Source: Bacteroidales bacterium
Lineage (GTDB): Bacteria > Bacteroidota > Bacteroidia > Bacteroidales > Cfx3-03
Assembly (NCBI GenBank): GCA_023251485.1
Contig: JAHEYR010000007.1
Coordinates: 1 to 39,520, forward strand
DNA: 39,520 bases
Direction: 5' to 3'
Below are positions 26,159-35,891 of this stretch, in pieces (the first letter of the stretch is position 1; every line of letters starts with the position of its first letter). A program made the position numbers and the translations under genes. The notes beneath the pieces were generated by a model. It ran no database searches. It had not been told where the DNA came from and saw only the letters and a program-made list of their open reading frames with translations.

Positions 26159-26230
26159 TGTTCAATATTCAATAATTTAGGATCATCTTATTTGTTTGAA
26201 CCTGTCATTCTAACAAAAAATCATAGTACT

Positions 26231-26500
26231 ATGAAGCAGATTATCTCTCTACTTTTCACCTTGATTGTATCTGTCTCTTATGGTCAGGTTCAGTTGAACA
26301 AAGAGTTTGAAAAGTATGCCAGAAAACTGGATAGCCTTTTCCTGAAGAAATCGATAGAGGCCGGGTATTTTGATTATCTACACATCATGGCAGACAGGGA
26401 TCTCGACTATTTTAATCAGTCACCAGATAAATTCGGATTAGGGGCTACTATTATAAAATACAACATCAATAATCCTGCTCTGTTTTGGCAGATACCTTAA
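26231..26500 (+). CDS. Small secreted protein of unknown function, first gene of the PUL
   Basis: The 89-residue product begins with a signal peptide (MKQIISLLFTLIVSVSYGQ). The mature part is about 70 residues, with a helical stretch (FEKYARKLDSLFLKKSIE) and an aromatic C-terminus ending NPALFWQIP. The open frame extends to 26129, but the -7 promoter lies inside that extension and the signal peptide begins at 26231. It stops 10 bp before the rhamnosidase gene, so it is in the same operon. No family was recognised. It may be a truncated remnant of a longer protein or a small periplasmic partner. Confidence 0.65.
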   Translation: MKQIISLLFTLIVSVSYGQVQLNKEFEKYARKLDSLFLKKSIEAGYFDYLHIMADRDLDYFNQSPDKFGLGATIIKYNINNPALFWQIP

Positions 26501-26510
26501 CTAAGTATAC

Positions 26511-29345
26511 ATGAAAAGACGAACGTTCTTGCTTCAGGGTGCTTCTACTGCAGGAGTTTTATTATGCCATATGCCATCATTTTCAAATGTCTTTCTTAAA
26601 TCAAAGGATGATAATCTGTACGCATTATTTGATAATGTATCTGCCAACTATCGTCCTTTCGTTCGTTGGTGGTGGAATGGGGATAAAATAGAGAAAACGG
26701 AAATCGCCAGAGAACTTCAACTATTGAAAGCGGTTGGTATTGGGGGTGTGGAGATTAACCCTATCAAATTTCCGCAACGGACAGATGATATGGGGATTCA
26801 TTCTTTGCAATGGCTAAGCCCGGAATGGATTGAGATGCTCGATTTCACGTTGACTGAGGCAAAAAGACTGGGGCTGACTTGTGATCTGATTGTGGGATCT
26901 GGTTGGCCTTTTGGGGCCGAATACCTTACGGGTGAGGAACAAGCACAGATCATGATGATCGGCGTGAAGAAACTAGAGGGTGCCATAGACTTTGAGGCTC
27001 CCATGTTTGATATTCTAAAGGAGGTTGATCCTGCTACTACCAGCCCATATGCGCATCGTAGGATTGAGGTCGTTTCCCTGTTGCTGGTACCCGATCCAAT
27101 GTCGGGATTGCATGAGATCGTCAATCTGTCGAATCAAATCGAGAGTGGTTTCGTTAAGGTTGCGATTCCGAAAGGGAAATATGCACTGTATGCGCTGGCT
27201 AGGGTGTCGGGATTTCTGGAGGTGATCAATGGCGCCCCGGGTGCAAATGGGCCTGTATTGAACCACTATAACAAGGATGCGGTAAATAAATACTTACATC
27301 ATATGAGTGATGCCATTCAGCAACAGATTGGTCCACTTAAAAATAGGATCCGCTCCTTCTTCATGGATAGTATGGAGATGGAAGGAGCCAATTGGACGAT
27401 GGATATGGCGGATGAATTTAAAAGAAGAAGGGGTTATGATATCATGCCCTATCTGCCTTTCGTGTTGCTCAAAACAGGAGGCATGGGAAATGTGACTGAT
27501 TACAATTATGGCACTTCATACACTATTGCGTTTGGTGAGGTGCTTGAAAGGATGCGGTATGACTTTGATAAAACGAAGACCGAGTTATTGCAGGAACGCT
27601 TTGTCGACTCGTATAGCAACTGGTGTAAAGAAAATGGAATTAAATCGAGGGCGCAGGCTTACGGCCGCGGTTTCCATCCGTTGGAGGGAAGTTTCAGCAT
27701 GGATATCCCCGAGTGTGAGACCTGGATAAAATATGGCCTCGGAAATGAGTTGTCGGAAACGGATTATCGGTTAGGTAGAGCCTATTCTATGGTTAATAAA
27801 TATGTTTCGTCAGCTGCTCACCTGCAAGGAAAACGTCTGGTCAGTTGTGAAGAACTGACTAATACGGACATGGTATTTAATGAGACTTTATCGATATTGA
27901 AGATCGGTGCAGATCAAAGTACGATCTCGGGTGTTACGCATCCCGTCTTTCACGGCTTTAACTATTCACCTAAAAATGCTCCCTTCCCTGGCTGGATACG
28001 CTATGGTAATTTCATGAATGAGAAAAATACCTTCTGGCCATATTTCCAGTACTTCAATGATTACAAAGCAAGGCTGTCGGTGCTTTTGCAACAGGCTGAT
28101 ATGTTCGCAGATATCGCCATCCTCCCACCTGTTTATGATTGGTGGGCTAAATACGGTTCACCCAACGAGCCTTTCCCTTCGTTTACTTTTCCGAATTATC
28201 TTTCCTTGATATGGGAAGCAATCCATCAGAATGGACATGGTTGCGATTATGTCTCTGATTCGGTAATTAATAGCGCTGAGATGAGCGATGGCTTTCTCAG
28301 ATTTGGCCCTCGAAAATATCATACGCTCTTCATGGTTGAGGTGGAGAGTCTGGATCCGGTAACAGCTAAAAAGCTGTTGGCATTTTTGAAAGTGGGAGGA
28401 CGGATCTTCTGTATTGAATCGGTTCCTTCTAAATCATTAGGGTTTAATAACTTCCAACAACGTGATGCTGAGGTTCTGGCACTGGTTGCAGAGATGAAAT
28501 CGGTTACCGATCGTTTTATCTTTATCAGGAAACCCGATAAAGATTATTCTACGTGGTTTAAAGAACTCCGTTCAAAATATGGTTTCACTCCTTATGTGGC
28601 GATTGATCATACGGATCCTTTCATCACGCAGATTCGCTATCAGGCAAAGGATGCTGAAATATTGGTGTTTACAAATTCGAGTAACGAAAAAACTTTTAAG
28701 ATCTCCATAACACCCAACGAAAAAATGGTTATGGGTAAATATGGATGGCTATGGGATGCTGTTACCGGAAAAAGGTTTAGGTTGCCGAATAGCCGGGAAA
28801 TAGCATTGACATTATATCCTGCAGACTTGAGAATCATCGTTTTTGATAAACATTCAGGGGAAAAAGACTATTTCAAAGAGTATCCGATGCCGGATAGTCA
28901 TTCGAGAGTGCTTACTCAACCATGGAGTGTTGAATTCCATCATATTGATGGTTCAGTAAATAAGACAAATTTTAATACGTTGCCTGACCTAAAAGAGCTA
29001 CCAGATTTTGTGAATTTCTCCGGAACGGTTATTTATAGTTGCAGCTTTGAGATAGCCGGAAATATCAATTGCTCTTTTCTGGATCTGGGCAAAGTATATG
29101 GTATATCCGATGTGAAACTGAATGGGTTTCATTGCGGTGTAAGATGGTATGGCCGACACATCTACGCCATTAGTGATATGGTGAAGCAGGGTTCGAACAA
29201 CCTGGAGATCAGCATTACCACTACAATGGGTAATTATATGAAGACATTAAAGGATAATGCTGTTGCACAATACTGGACCAACGAAAAAAGAAAGAATCAG
29301 CCTATTCAGTCGATGGGACTTGTTGGTCCTGTGATCTTGTTATAA
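26511..29345 (+). CDS. GH106-type alpha-L-rhamnosidase (glycosyl hydrolase)
   Basis: The 944-residue protein resembles glycoside hydrolase family 106, retaining or inverting enzymes that release terminal rhamnose. The N-terminal block RPFVRWWWNGD followed by LLKAVGIGGVEINPIKFP is the family's characteristic start of the catalytic barrel. A conserved helical part follows (FFMDSMEMEGANWTMDM). The C-terminal part has a beta-sandwich with a carbohydrate-binding look (SFLDLGKVYGISDVKLNG). The start MKRRTFLLQGASTAGVLLC carries a twin-arginine-like RRxFL sequence, so Tat export is possible. It sits 25 bp before a GH28 gene, which suggests cleavage of rhamnose side groups or backbone fragments of rhamnogalacturonan. 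Confidence 0.82.
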   Translation: MKRRTFLLQGASTAGVLLCHMPSFSNVFLKSKDDNLYALFDNVSANYRPFVRWWWNGDKIEKTEIARELQLLKAVGIGGVEINPIKFPQRTDDMGIHSLQWLSPEWIEMLDFTLTEAKRLGLTCDLIVGSGWPFGAEYLTGEEQAQIMMIGVKKLEGAIDFEAPMFDILKEVDPATTSPYAHRRIEVVSLLLVPDPMSGLHEIVNLSNQIESGFVKVAIPKGKYALYALARVSGFLEVINGAPGANGPVLNHYNKDAVNKYLHHMSDAIQQQIGPLKNRIRSFFMDSMEMEGANWTMDMADEFKRRRGYDIMPYLPFVLLKTGGMGNVTDYNYGTSYTIAFGEVLERMRYDFDKTKTELLQERFVDSYSNWCKENGIKSRAQAYGRGFHPLEGSFSMDIPECETWIKYGLGNELSETDYRLGRAYSMVNKYVSSAAHLQGKRLVSCEELTNTDMVFNETLSILKIGADQSTISGVTHPVFHGFNYSPKNAPFPGWIRYGNFMNEKNTFWPYFQYFNDYKARLSVLLQQADMFADIAILPPVYDWWAKYGSPNEPFPSFTFPNYLSLIWEAIHQNGHGCDYVSDSVINSAEMSDGFLRFGPRKYHTLFMVEVESLDPVTAKKLLAFLKVGGRIFCIESVPSKSLGFNNFQQRDAEVLALVAEMKSVTDRFIFIRKPDKDYSTWFKELRSKYGFTPYVAIDHTDPFITQIRYQAKDAEILVFTNSSNEKTFKISITPNEKMVMGKYGWLWDAVTGKRFRLPNSREIALTLYPADLRIIVFDKHSGEKDYFKEYPMPDSHSRVLTQPWSVEFHHIDGSVNKTNFNTLPDLKELPDFVNFSGTVIYSCSFEIAGNINCSFLDLGKVYGISDVKLNGFHCGVRWYGRHIYAISDMVKQGSNNLEISITTTMGNYMKTLKDNAVAQYWTNEKRKNQPIQSMGLVGPVILL

Positions 29346-29370
29346 GTTTCCAAAAAAAATATAGTATGTT

Positions 29371-30834
29371 ATGATACATCAAAAAAAGAGTTTCGTTATT
29401 CTGTTGTTCCTTCTTCAGGTGCTGATGGTTCAGGCAAAAGATTATCCGGCTTCCTTATTCCGCATTAAGTCTGATGGAGTTACTTTGAACACCCGATCTA
29501 TTCAATTTGGGATCGATTATATCAGTAAGAACGGGGGCGGTCGGTTGGTATTTTATGTGGGTAGATACCTCACGGGCTCCATCCATCTAAAATCGAATGT
29601 CACCATCCAACTGGAAGAGGGTGCTGTATTGGTGGGCTCAGTAAATCCTTTTGATTATGATCGGTCTGCTTTGTCTGCTGCGTTGGTATTGGCTGACGGA
29701 CAGGAAAATATTGGCATAACAGGAAAGGGGGTGATCGACGGACAGGGTAGAGCACTTGCGAATAACACGATTGAAAATGTACATAACGGGTTGATTAAGG
29801 ATCCTTTGAAATACGACCGAACGCAGGAGCGGCCAATGATAATATATATGCGGTCGTGCAGGAATGTCAGGATGAACCATATCACACTACAGAATTCTGC
29901 TTTTTGGTTACAGACGTACGATCAATGCAAGAACTTGCTTGTTGACAGCGTGACAGTACATAATGTGGCCTTCTGGAATAGTGATGGAGTTGATATTGTG
30001 GATTGTGATAGTGTTCAGGTCAGTAATTGTTATATCGATGCTGCGGATGACGGTATTTGTTTAAAATCGCATGATGCAAAGGCTTTTTGTAATAATGTGC
30101 TGATCCGGAATAATGTGGTACGTTCGAGTGCTAACGGGATTAAGTTCGGAACAGCTTCGCGGGGTGGCTTTCGAAATATAAAGATCTTGAATAACACGGT
30201 GTTTGATACCTATCGGTCGGCTATTGCATTGGAGAGTGTGGATGGTGGTTTTTTGGAAGATGTAGTCGTTGATGGTTTAAAGAGTGTGCATACAGGTAAT
30301 GTTATCTTTTTACGACTAGGTGAGCGGGTAGCAGGAAAGAAATCGACCATGCAGCGGATTACGATCAGGAATGTGGTTGCTGAGGTTCCGCAAGACAAGC
30401 CCGATGCGGGTTATGATTATGAGGGTCCCGTTGAGGATATGCCACGCAATATTTCGCCTGTGATCATTGCCGGATTGCCCGGACAATATATCAATGATAT
30501 TACTTTCTCTAATATCGACATTAAATATCCGGGGGGAGGAAAGGCACTATTTGCAAATGTTCCTTTGGATAAGCTGGAAAGCATTCCGGAAATGGCTGCA
30601 AGTTATCCTGAGTTCTCCATGTTTAAGGAGGTTCCGGCTTGGGGTATCTATATCAGACATGCAAGAAACCTTCATTTTTCTGATATTAAGTTGAAAGCTG
30701 AAAAGAAGGACTATCGGCTTCCTATTGTGATGGACGATGTACAGGCAGCTCAACTGGATCAAATCAAGATTGAGCAGATTGGATTAAAGAAGATTTATCA
30801 TGCTTATAAATCCAGTGAAGTCAATGTGAAGTAA
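29371..30834 (+). CDS. GH28 polygalacturonase-type pectinase
   Basis: The 487-residue protein has a signal peptide of about 22 residues (ending VQA) and a right-handed parallel beta-helix. GH28 active-site motifs are visible: NSDGVD at 203-208 and ADDG at 225-228 (the Asp residues). The ANGIKFG at about 254-260 replaces the usual GHG motif. Such enzymes hydrolyse galacturonic acid linkages in pectin or rhamnogalacturonan. The replacement of GHG suggests an exo- or specialised activity rather than classical endo-polygalacturonase. It lies between the rhamnosidase and susC genes and is co-directional with both. Confidence 0.86.
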   Translation: MIHQKKSFVILLFLLQVLMVQAKDYPASLFRIKSDGVTLNTRSIQFGIDYISKNGGGRLVFYVGRYLTGSIHLKSNVTIQLEEGAVLVGSVNPFDYDRSALSAALVLADGQENIGITGKGVIDGQGRALANNTIENVHNGLIKDPLKYDRTQERPMIIYMRSCRNVRMNHITLQNSAFWLQTYDQCKNLLVDSVTVHNVAFWNSDGVDIVDCDSVQVSNCYIDAADDGICLKSHDAKAFCNNVLIRNNVVRSSANGIKFGTASRGGFRNIKILNNTVFDTYRSAIALESVDGGFLEDVVVDGLKSVHTGNVIFLRLGERVAGKKSTMQRITIRNVVAEVPQDKPDAGYDYEGPVEDMPRNISPVIIAGLPGQYINDITFSNIDIKYPGGGKALFANVPLDKLESIPEMAASYPEFSMFKEVPAWGIYIRHARNLHFSDIKLKAEKKDYRLPIVMDDVQAAQLDQIKIEQIGLKKIYHAYKSSEVNVK

Positions 30835-30906
30835 CGTAAAATAAATTAATTCAATAAACACATTAAGACGTTGATTCGTCATTTACTAAATGAAAAACTA
30901 CTATTT

Positions 30907-33900
30907 ATGAGAATTGCTGTTTTTTTAATATGCCTCGGAATACTACAAGTATTTACTACAAATGCCTTTTCAAACAAGAACAAAGAGTCTTTAAATTTCA
31001 ACCTTCTCAAGTCAGACGAGATCATTGACAATAATGCAGTCACCATTGATCGGAATGTCAGTTTAACTGCTGAAGATTTACCACAGCAGAAGAATAAAGT
31101 TTCAGGTACTATTACGGATGCCAGCAGTGGAGAAACACTCACCGGGGTCAATATTCTGATAGAAGGAACGAGTTTTGGAGTGGTCACTGATCAGAAAGGT
31201 CACTTCAGCATCAATGCACCAAAACTTAATTCGGTTTTAAACGTGTCGTATAAGGGCTATAAGAGCCAACGTATAGTTTATATCGGACAACAAATTTTAG
31301 ATATTAAACTTGTTGCGGGTGTTGAACTATTGAATGAAGTAGTCATTGTAGGTTATGGCAATCAAAAGAGAAGAGATCTTACCGGTTCTGTCTCTAATCT
31401 AAAAGCTGTTGACGTGAAAGATGTGGCCGCTGCAGAATTCGGTCAAAGATTACAGGGTAAAGTAGCGGGATTGCAGGTAAGTGAGGTTTCGGGAAGGCCA
31501 GGACAGGGGATGACCTTTAGAATAAGAGGTGCAGCGTCTTTAAGTTCAGGAAATCAGCCATTATACGTTATTGACGGGCAACCGATTACAGGTGACATCA
31601 ACCTCGTTAATCCGGATGATATCGAAAGTTTCAGCGTTTTAAAGGATGCTGCTGCCACTTCGCTTTATGGAAGTAGGGCCAGCAATGGTGTTATTTTGAT
31701 AACTACCAAACAGGGTCAAAAAGGCCAGACTTCTTTAACTGCCAATATTTATTATGGAATTCAAGAAGTTCCTCAGCGTGGAAGACCTGATCTGATGAAT
31801 GCAAATGAATTTGCCACTTTTATGAAGGGGTATTATGAGGATAAAATAAAATATGAAAACTGGAAGAACCCCTCAACGGGCCTGGCAGAAGTACCTGCTG
31901 AATATGCTGATCCCTCAAAATACGGTAAAGGAACTGATTGGTATGATGCTGTATTAAGAAAAGCGCCCATACAGAATTATAGCTTAACCTTCACTTCGGG
32001 CAATGACAAGTCGACTTCAAGTTCATCGTTGACCTATTTTGACCAGGATGGGGTTGTTCTGAATACGAATACGCATCATTATGCATTTAGAACAAACAAT
32101 GAATACAGACCTAACGACAAGGTAAAGGTGGGATTGAATTTGGCCCCCACTTATCAGCTTGATCACAACACCCGTGCATCAATTGATGGCAACAGGGCTA
32201 TTATAAGCGGTTCCGGGACAAGCTCTCCTTTGATTAGTGTCTTTGATAATACCGGAAACTACAACTTGAGTACGAGCTCTTATGGCATGTATGCGTTACC
32301 AAATTTCGTACAACAGGCTCAACTGCTTTCAGTAAACCAAAACACCTTTAGGATGCTTGGAAACCTCTATTTTGATGTGGAAATTATTAAGAACCTACAT
32401 GCAAAGGCCGCTGTTAGTACAGACTTAGGAGCTGCTGATTACAACGCATACTATGGAAAACTTTATGGCTCGTTTGGTTCACCTCCTCCCCGTGCAACGG
32501 CTACTGCCCTATCATCATCATATAATTACACCTCCTGGTTGAGTGAAAACACCATTACCTATGCAAACAATATAGGAGAACATAACTTTGATTTTCTTTT
32601 GGGGTATAGTTCACAAAAATATGAACAGAATAACCGTGTAGTTAATGGTTCGGGCTTTGCCAATGATGCTATTCCCTGGATCATTGCCGCCACTACGACC
32701 TCAGGAAACACAAACCATGCCGCATGGTCTGTTGCTTCTGTATTTGCAAGAGCAAACTATAACTTTAAAAGCCGATATTATCTCAATTTCAATATTCGCA
32801 GAGACGGCTCTTCCCGTTTTGGTGAAAATAAAAAATACGGCAACTTCCCTTCAGCCTCTGTCGGTTGGATCATGAGTGATGAATCTTTCTTCCCAAAATC
32901 AAATATCGTTTCTTTCTTTAAACTGAAAGGTAGCTATGGACTTACCGGTAATTTCAATGTTGGTAACTATACACAGGTTTCTTTATTAAGCGCCACAAAT
33001 TATGTGTTTAATAATACAACTACAATGGGGCAGTCTATGACCAGCTTGGGGAATAAAGATTTAACCTGGGAAACATCGAAACAAACGGATATCGGGGCCG
33101 AAATGAGATTGCTCAAAAACAGAGTTACCGTTAGTTATGATTATTATATGAAAAGGACAGATGGTATGTTGTCTTCTCTGCAAATCCCTTATGCTTCAGG
33201 ATATTCAGTGATATCGTATAACCTTGGAAACTTCAAAATGTGGGGGCATGAAATACAGGTGAGCTCAGACAATCTAACCGGTCTGCTAAAATGGACCACC
33301 GATTTTAATATCGCATTTAATGATAACAAGGTAATTAAATTAATTAATGGCACCCCGCTGGGCGGCGTTAACACCTATAATGATTTTAATCGCACGGCAG
33401 AAGGACATCACATTGGTGAGTTATATGGATATGTTTATGAAGGGGTATACAAAGATCAGGCAGATCTTGATAACTCTCCGAAAGAGGCTACTTCTGCTAT
33501 CGGCACTGCAAAAATGAAAGATGTAAATGGTGATGGTAAAATCGATATTAAGGATAGAACATTTATCGGCAATCCAAATCCTAAATACATTTTTGGAATC
33601 ACCAATAATTTCAAGTATAAAAATTTCGATCTGAATATCATTATAGCCGGCCAGATCGGGAATAAGATTATGAATATTAATCTTCAGAACGAGCAGAATC
33701 TTGATGGCATTTTTAATATCGATAAAAATATGCAGGATAGATGGCGTTCGGAAGCAAATCCGGGAAATGGACAGGTACCCAGAACATTGAGCAATACGAC
33801 AGAACTGTACCGAACCACCAATACCAATTGGGTGTTTAGTGGCGATTATCTAACCGTAAAAAATATTTCACTGGGCTACACTTTTAACGCTAAACAATGT

Positions 33901-34080
33901 CGATATTTTAAAGGCATCCGCATTTATACAAGTGTTCAGCAGGCTTTTGTATTTACTAAATATCCGGGGCAGAACCCTGAAGTAAATGATAGCAGGGATA
34001 GCCAAACCACAGCGGGACTGGATAATGGTTCATTCCCGATTCCGAGAACATTTATGATCGGCGCAAACATTAGTTTTTAA
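30907..34080 (+). CDS. SusC/RagA-family TonB-linked outer membrane protein
   Basis: This large TonB-dependent transporter imports oligosaccharides across the outer membrane with its SusD partner. The frame opens at a TTG (30871), but the ATG at 30907 gives a proper signal peptide (MRIAVFLICLGILQVFTTN). A CarboxypepD_reg-like domain (VSGTITDASSGETLTGVN) is followed by the plug with the SusC hallmark NQPLYVIDGQPI and a long beta barrel ending in aromatic-tailed GANISF. No FecR-interacting STN domain is seen, so direct anti-sigma coupling is unlikely. SusD follows after 25 bp. It probably takes up rhamnogalacturonan or pectin fragments. Confidence 0.93.
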   Translation: MRIAVFLICLGILQVFTTNAFSNKNKESLNFNLLKSDEIIDNNAVTIDRNVSLTAEDLPQQKNKVSGTITDASSGETLTGVNILIEGTSFGVVTDQKGHFSINAPKLNSVLNVSYKGYKSQRIVYIGQQILDIKLVAGVELLNEVVIVGYGNQKRRDLTGSVSNLKAVDVKDVAAAEFGQRLQGKVAGLQVSEVSGRPGQGMTFRIRGAASLSSGNQPLYVIDGQPITGDINLVNPDDIESFSVLKDAAATSLYGSRASNGVILITTKQGQKGQTSLTANIYYGIQEVPQRGRPDLMNANEFATFMKGYYEDKIKYENWKNPSTGLAEVPAEYADPSKYGKGTDWYDAVLRKAPIQNYSLTFTSGNDKSTSSSSLTYFDQDGVVLNTNTHHYAFRTNNEYRPNDKVKVGLNLAPTYQLDHNTRASIDGNRAIISGSGTSSPLISVFDNTGNYNLSTSSYGMYALPNFVQQAQLLSVNQNTFRMLGNLYFDVEIIKNLHAKAAVSTDLGAADYNAYYGKLYGSFGSPPPRATATALSSSYNYTSWLSENTITYANNIGEHNFDFLLGYSSQKYEQNNRVVNGSGFANDAIPWIIAATTTSGNTNHAAWSVASVFARANYNFKSRYYLNFNIRRDGSSRFGENKKYGNFPSASVGWIMSDESFFPKSNIVSFFKLKGSYGLTGNFNVGNYTQVSLLSATNYVFNNTTTMGQSMTSLGNKDLTWETSKQTDIGAEMRLLKNRVTVSYDYYMKRTDGMLSSLQIPYASGYSVISYNLGNFKMWGHEIQVSSDNLTGLLKWTTDFNIAFNDNKVIKLINGTPLGGVNTYNDFNRTAEGHHIGELYGYVYEGVYKDQADLDNSPKEATSAIGTAKMKDVNGDGKIDIKDRTFIGNPNPKYIFGITNNFKYKNFDLNIIIAGQIGNKIMNINLQNEQNLDGIFNIDKNMQDRWRSEANPGNGQVPRTLSNTTELYRTTNTNWVFSGDYLTVKNISLGYTFNAKQCRYFKGIRIYTSVQQAFVFTKYPGQNPEVNDSRDSQTTAGLDNGSFPIPRTFMIGANISF

Positions 34081-34105
34081 TTTACCACACAATAATATTT
34101 TGAAA

Positions 34106-35641
34106 ATGAATAAATTATTCAATTATATCCTCCTGTTAACAATCATTATCAGTACGTCTTGTAAAAAGGATTTTCTGGAATTATATCCGGAAGGACAAAT
34201 TAATGAAGGAAATTTTTATAAAACTACTGCCGACTTTCAACAGGCCGTGGTGGGTGCATATGTCCCGTTAAGAGATATTGCTACCTATGCTTTCTATATG
34301 GAAGAGATGCGTAGTGATAACACTGAATATGATTATAATTCGAAAGACCGGGGAGGGGCAGGATATGAGCAGTTTGCCGATTTCCTGGATGTCTCTTCGA
34401 ATCCTGTACTTGCTAATGTATGGCAGGCTGCCTACAAAGGAATACAACGAACGAATGTGGTATTAGACAGAATTAATAATACCGCATCTACTACTATTGG
34501 TGATGCTGATAAAAAACAAATTACTGGAGAAGCTAAAGCATTAAGAGCTCATTACTATTTTGAACTTGTGAGATTATTTGGCGGTGTACCGTTGTATTTA
34601 CATGAAGTGAAAGACAACACATCATCTTTTGTCAATCGCTCTTCAGTAGATGAAGTTTATACGCAGATTATTGCTGATTATACAGATGCATTAGGATTGT
34701 TAGCTCCACCGGCTAAATTTCCTCAAAGTGGAGTGGTTACCAAAGGAATGGTTGCAACCGAATTAGGGCTCGTATACCTCACCCGTAAAGATTACGCAAA
34801 AGCAACCCCATTGCTGCAAAGTGTAACTCAGATGGGCTATGGATTACTACCTAATTATGCAGATGTGTTTAAGCTAGCAAACAAAAACAGTAAAGAATCC
34901 ATCTTTGAGGTTCAATATAAAGCAGGGACTGATGGTCAATCGAGCTCGTTTATTTACAAATTCATACCTGTCACACCGAATACGACGAATATCTTAGGAG
35001 TCAACTATAATAATACCTCAGGCGGATTTAATGTGCCTACGCCTGATATGGTAGCTGCTTATGAAAAGGGTGATACCCGATTGGATGCAAGCATTGCAGT
35101 GGCTAAAGGTAAATTCAATTCAAATGTCGACTTTATAGCCGACAGTGTGGTCAGTATTCTGAATCCTTCAACACAAGGCAGCGTTTCGAAAATGTTTATC
35201 AGGAAATTTTATAATAAACCCTATGGACTTCAAAATAATACAGATGATAACTGGCCTTTATATCGTTATTCTGATGTCTTGCTGATGCTGGCTGAATCAT
35301 TGAATGAGCAGGGTAAACCAACAGAAGCACTGCCTTATTTGAATCTGGTTAGAACCCGCGCTGGTTTAGCATCTGCTACTTCATCAGATCAGGCTATCTT
35401 AAGAAATATTATCATGCATGAAAGAAGAGTTGAGTTAGCATTTGAAAATCATCGGTGGTTCGACTTGTTACGCACAGGTCAGGCAATACCTGTCATGAAT
35501 GCATTTGGCATACTGCAAAAAATGAAATATGCTTATATCTTACCAGCAGCCTATAATGTTACAAATGAGCGTTTAATCTACGCTATTCCTTTCAGAGAAA
35601 CTCAGGTAAATACAGCACTTACACAAAACCCCGGTTATTAA
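34106..35641 (+). CDS. SusD/RagB-family nutrient-binding lipoprotein
   Basis: This surface lipoprotein caps the SusC channel and binds the oligosaccharide. The start MNKLFNYILLLTIIISTSC gives a lipobox with C19, followed by KKDFLE, a charged region compatible with the Bacteroidota lipoprotein export signal. The SusD-type helical TPR core is seen as ITGEAKALRAHYYFELVRLF and DVLLMLAESLNEQGK. The C-terminal RRVELAFENHRWFDLLRTG is the family's most conserved segment. The frame opens at TTG 34100; the ATG at 34106 is chosen. It is the last gene of the PUL in this window. Confidence 0.93.
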   Translation: MNKLFNYILLLTIIISTSCKKDFLELYPEGQINEGNFYKTTADFQQAVVGAYVPLRDIATYAFYMEEMRSDNTEYDYNSKDRGGAGYEQFADFLDVSSNPVLANVWQAAYKGIQRTNVVLDRINNTASTTIGDADKKQITGEAKALRAHYYFELVRLFGGVPLYLHEVKDNTSSFVNRSSVDEVYTQIIADYTDALGLLAPPAKFPQSGVVTKGMVATELGLVYLTRKDYAKATPLLQSVTQMGYGLLPNYADVFKLANKNSKESIFEVQYKAGTDGQSSSFIYKFIPVTPNTTNILGVNYNNTSGGFNVPTPDMVAAYEKGDTRLDASIAVAKGKFNSNVDFIADSVVSILNPSTQGSVSKMFIRKFYNKPYGLQNNTDDNWPLYRYSDVLLMLAESLNEQGKPTEALPYLNLVRTRAGLASATSSDQAILRNIIMHERRVELAFENHRWFDLLRTGQAIPVMNAFGILQKMKYAYILPAAYNVTNERLIYAIPFRETQVNTALTQNPGY

Positions 35642-35735
35642 AATAATGTGAGATGATCGTTAAGTAAAAAAGGGATTAGTTGAAAAAGTTGGGGAGAGGG
35701 AAATGAAGCAAATCGAATTAAAACGGATTGATCAT

Positions 35736-35817
35736 TCGTAGAGACGCACTGCCGTGCGTCTTGTATATTTGCATTAAAAGACAAAAACAAAAGACGCACG
35801 GCAGTGCGTCTCTACGA
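35736..35817. repeat. REP-like inverted pair of palindromic repeats
   Basis: A 27-base arm at 35736-35762 (starting TCGTAGAGACGCACTG) is exactly inverted at 35791-35817, with a 28-base AT-rich spacer. Each arm is itself an imperfect palindrome built on GACGCAC...GTGCGTC with a single central mismatch. The core matches the palindrome at 14323-14344. The unit looks like a BIME-type REP pair of the Bacteroidota. No transposase gene (RAYT) is next to it. Confidence 0.88.
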
Positions 35818-35891
35818 AAAAGATTTATGAAACAAAGTTACAACTTGTTTTTACAACCAAAGTGAAATGATTGTAGAAATTGGATTACATT

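Larger units (their letters stand above)
25606..26230. other. AT-rich intergenic region before the pectin locus
   Basis: About 600 bases separate the minus-strand T9SS gene and the plus-strand PUL. It holds a 12-bp hairpin (26037-26073) and a promoter element (26151-26158). An open frame extending left from the small secreted gene to 26129 is not accepted as coding, because the promoter element falls inside it. No convincing gene is seen. Confidence 0.55.

Noticed and set aside
26129-26230. N-terminal extension of the small secreted gene to 26129
   Set aside because: The extension contains the promoter-like element and would bury the signal peptide 34 residues into the protein.
35736-35817. 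Considered as a CRISPR remnant
   Set aside because: There are only two arms in inverted orientation, not direct repeats with regular spacers, and no cas genes.
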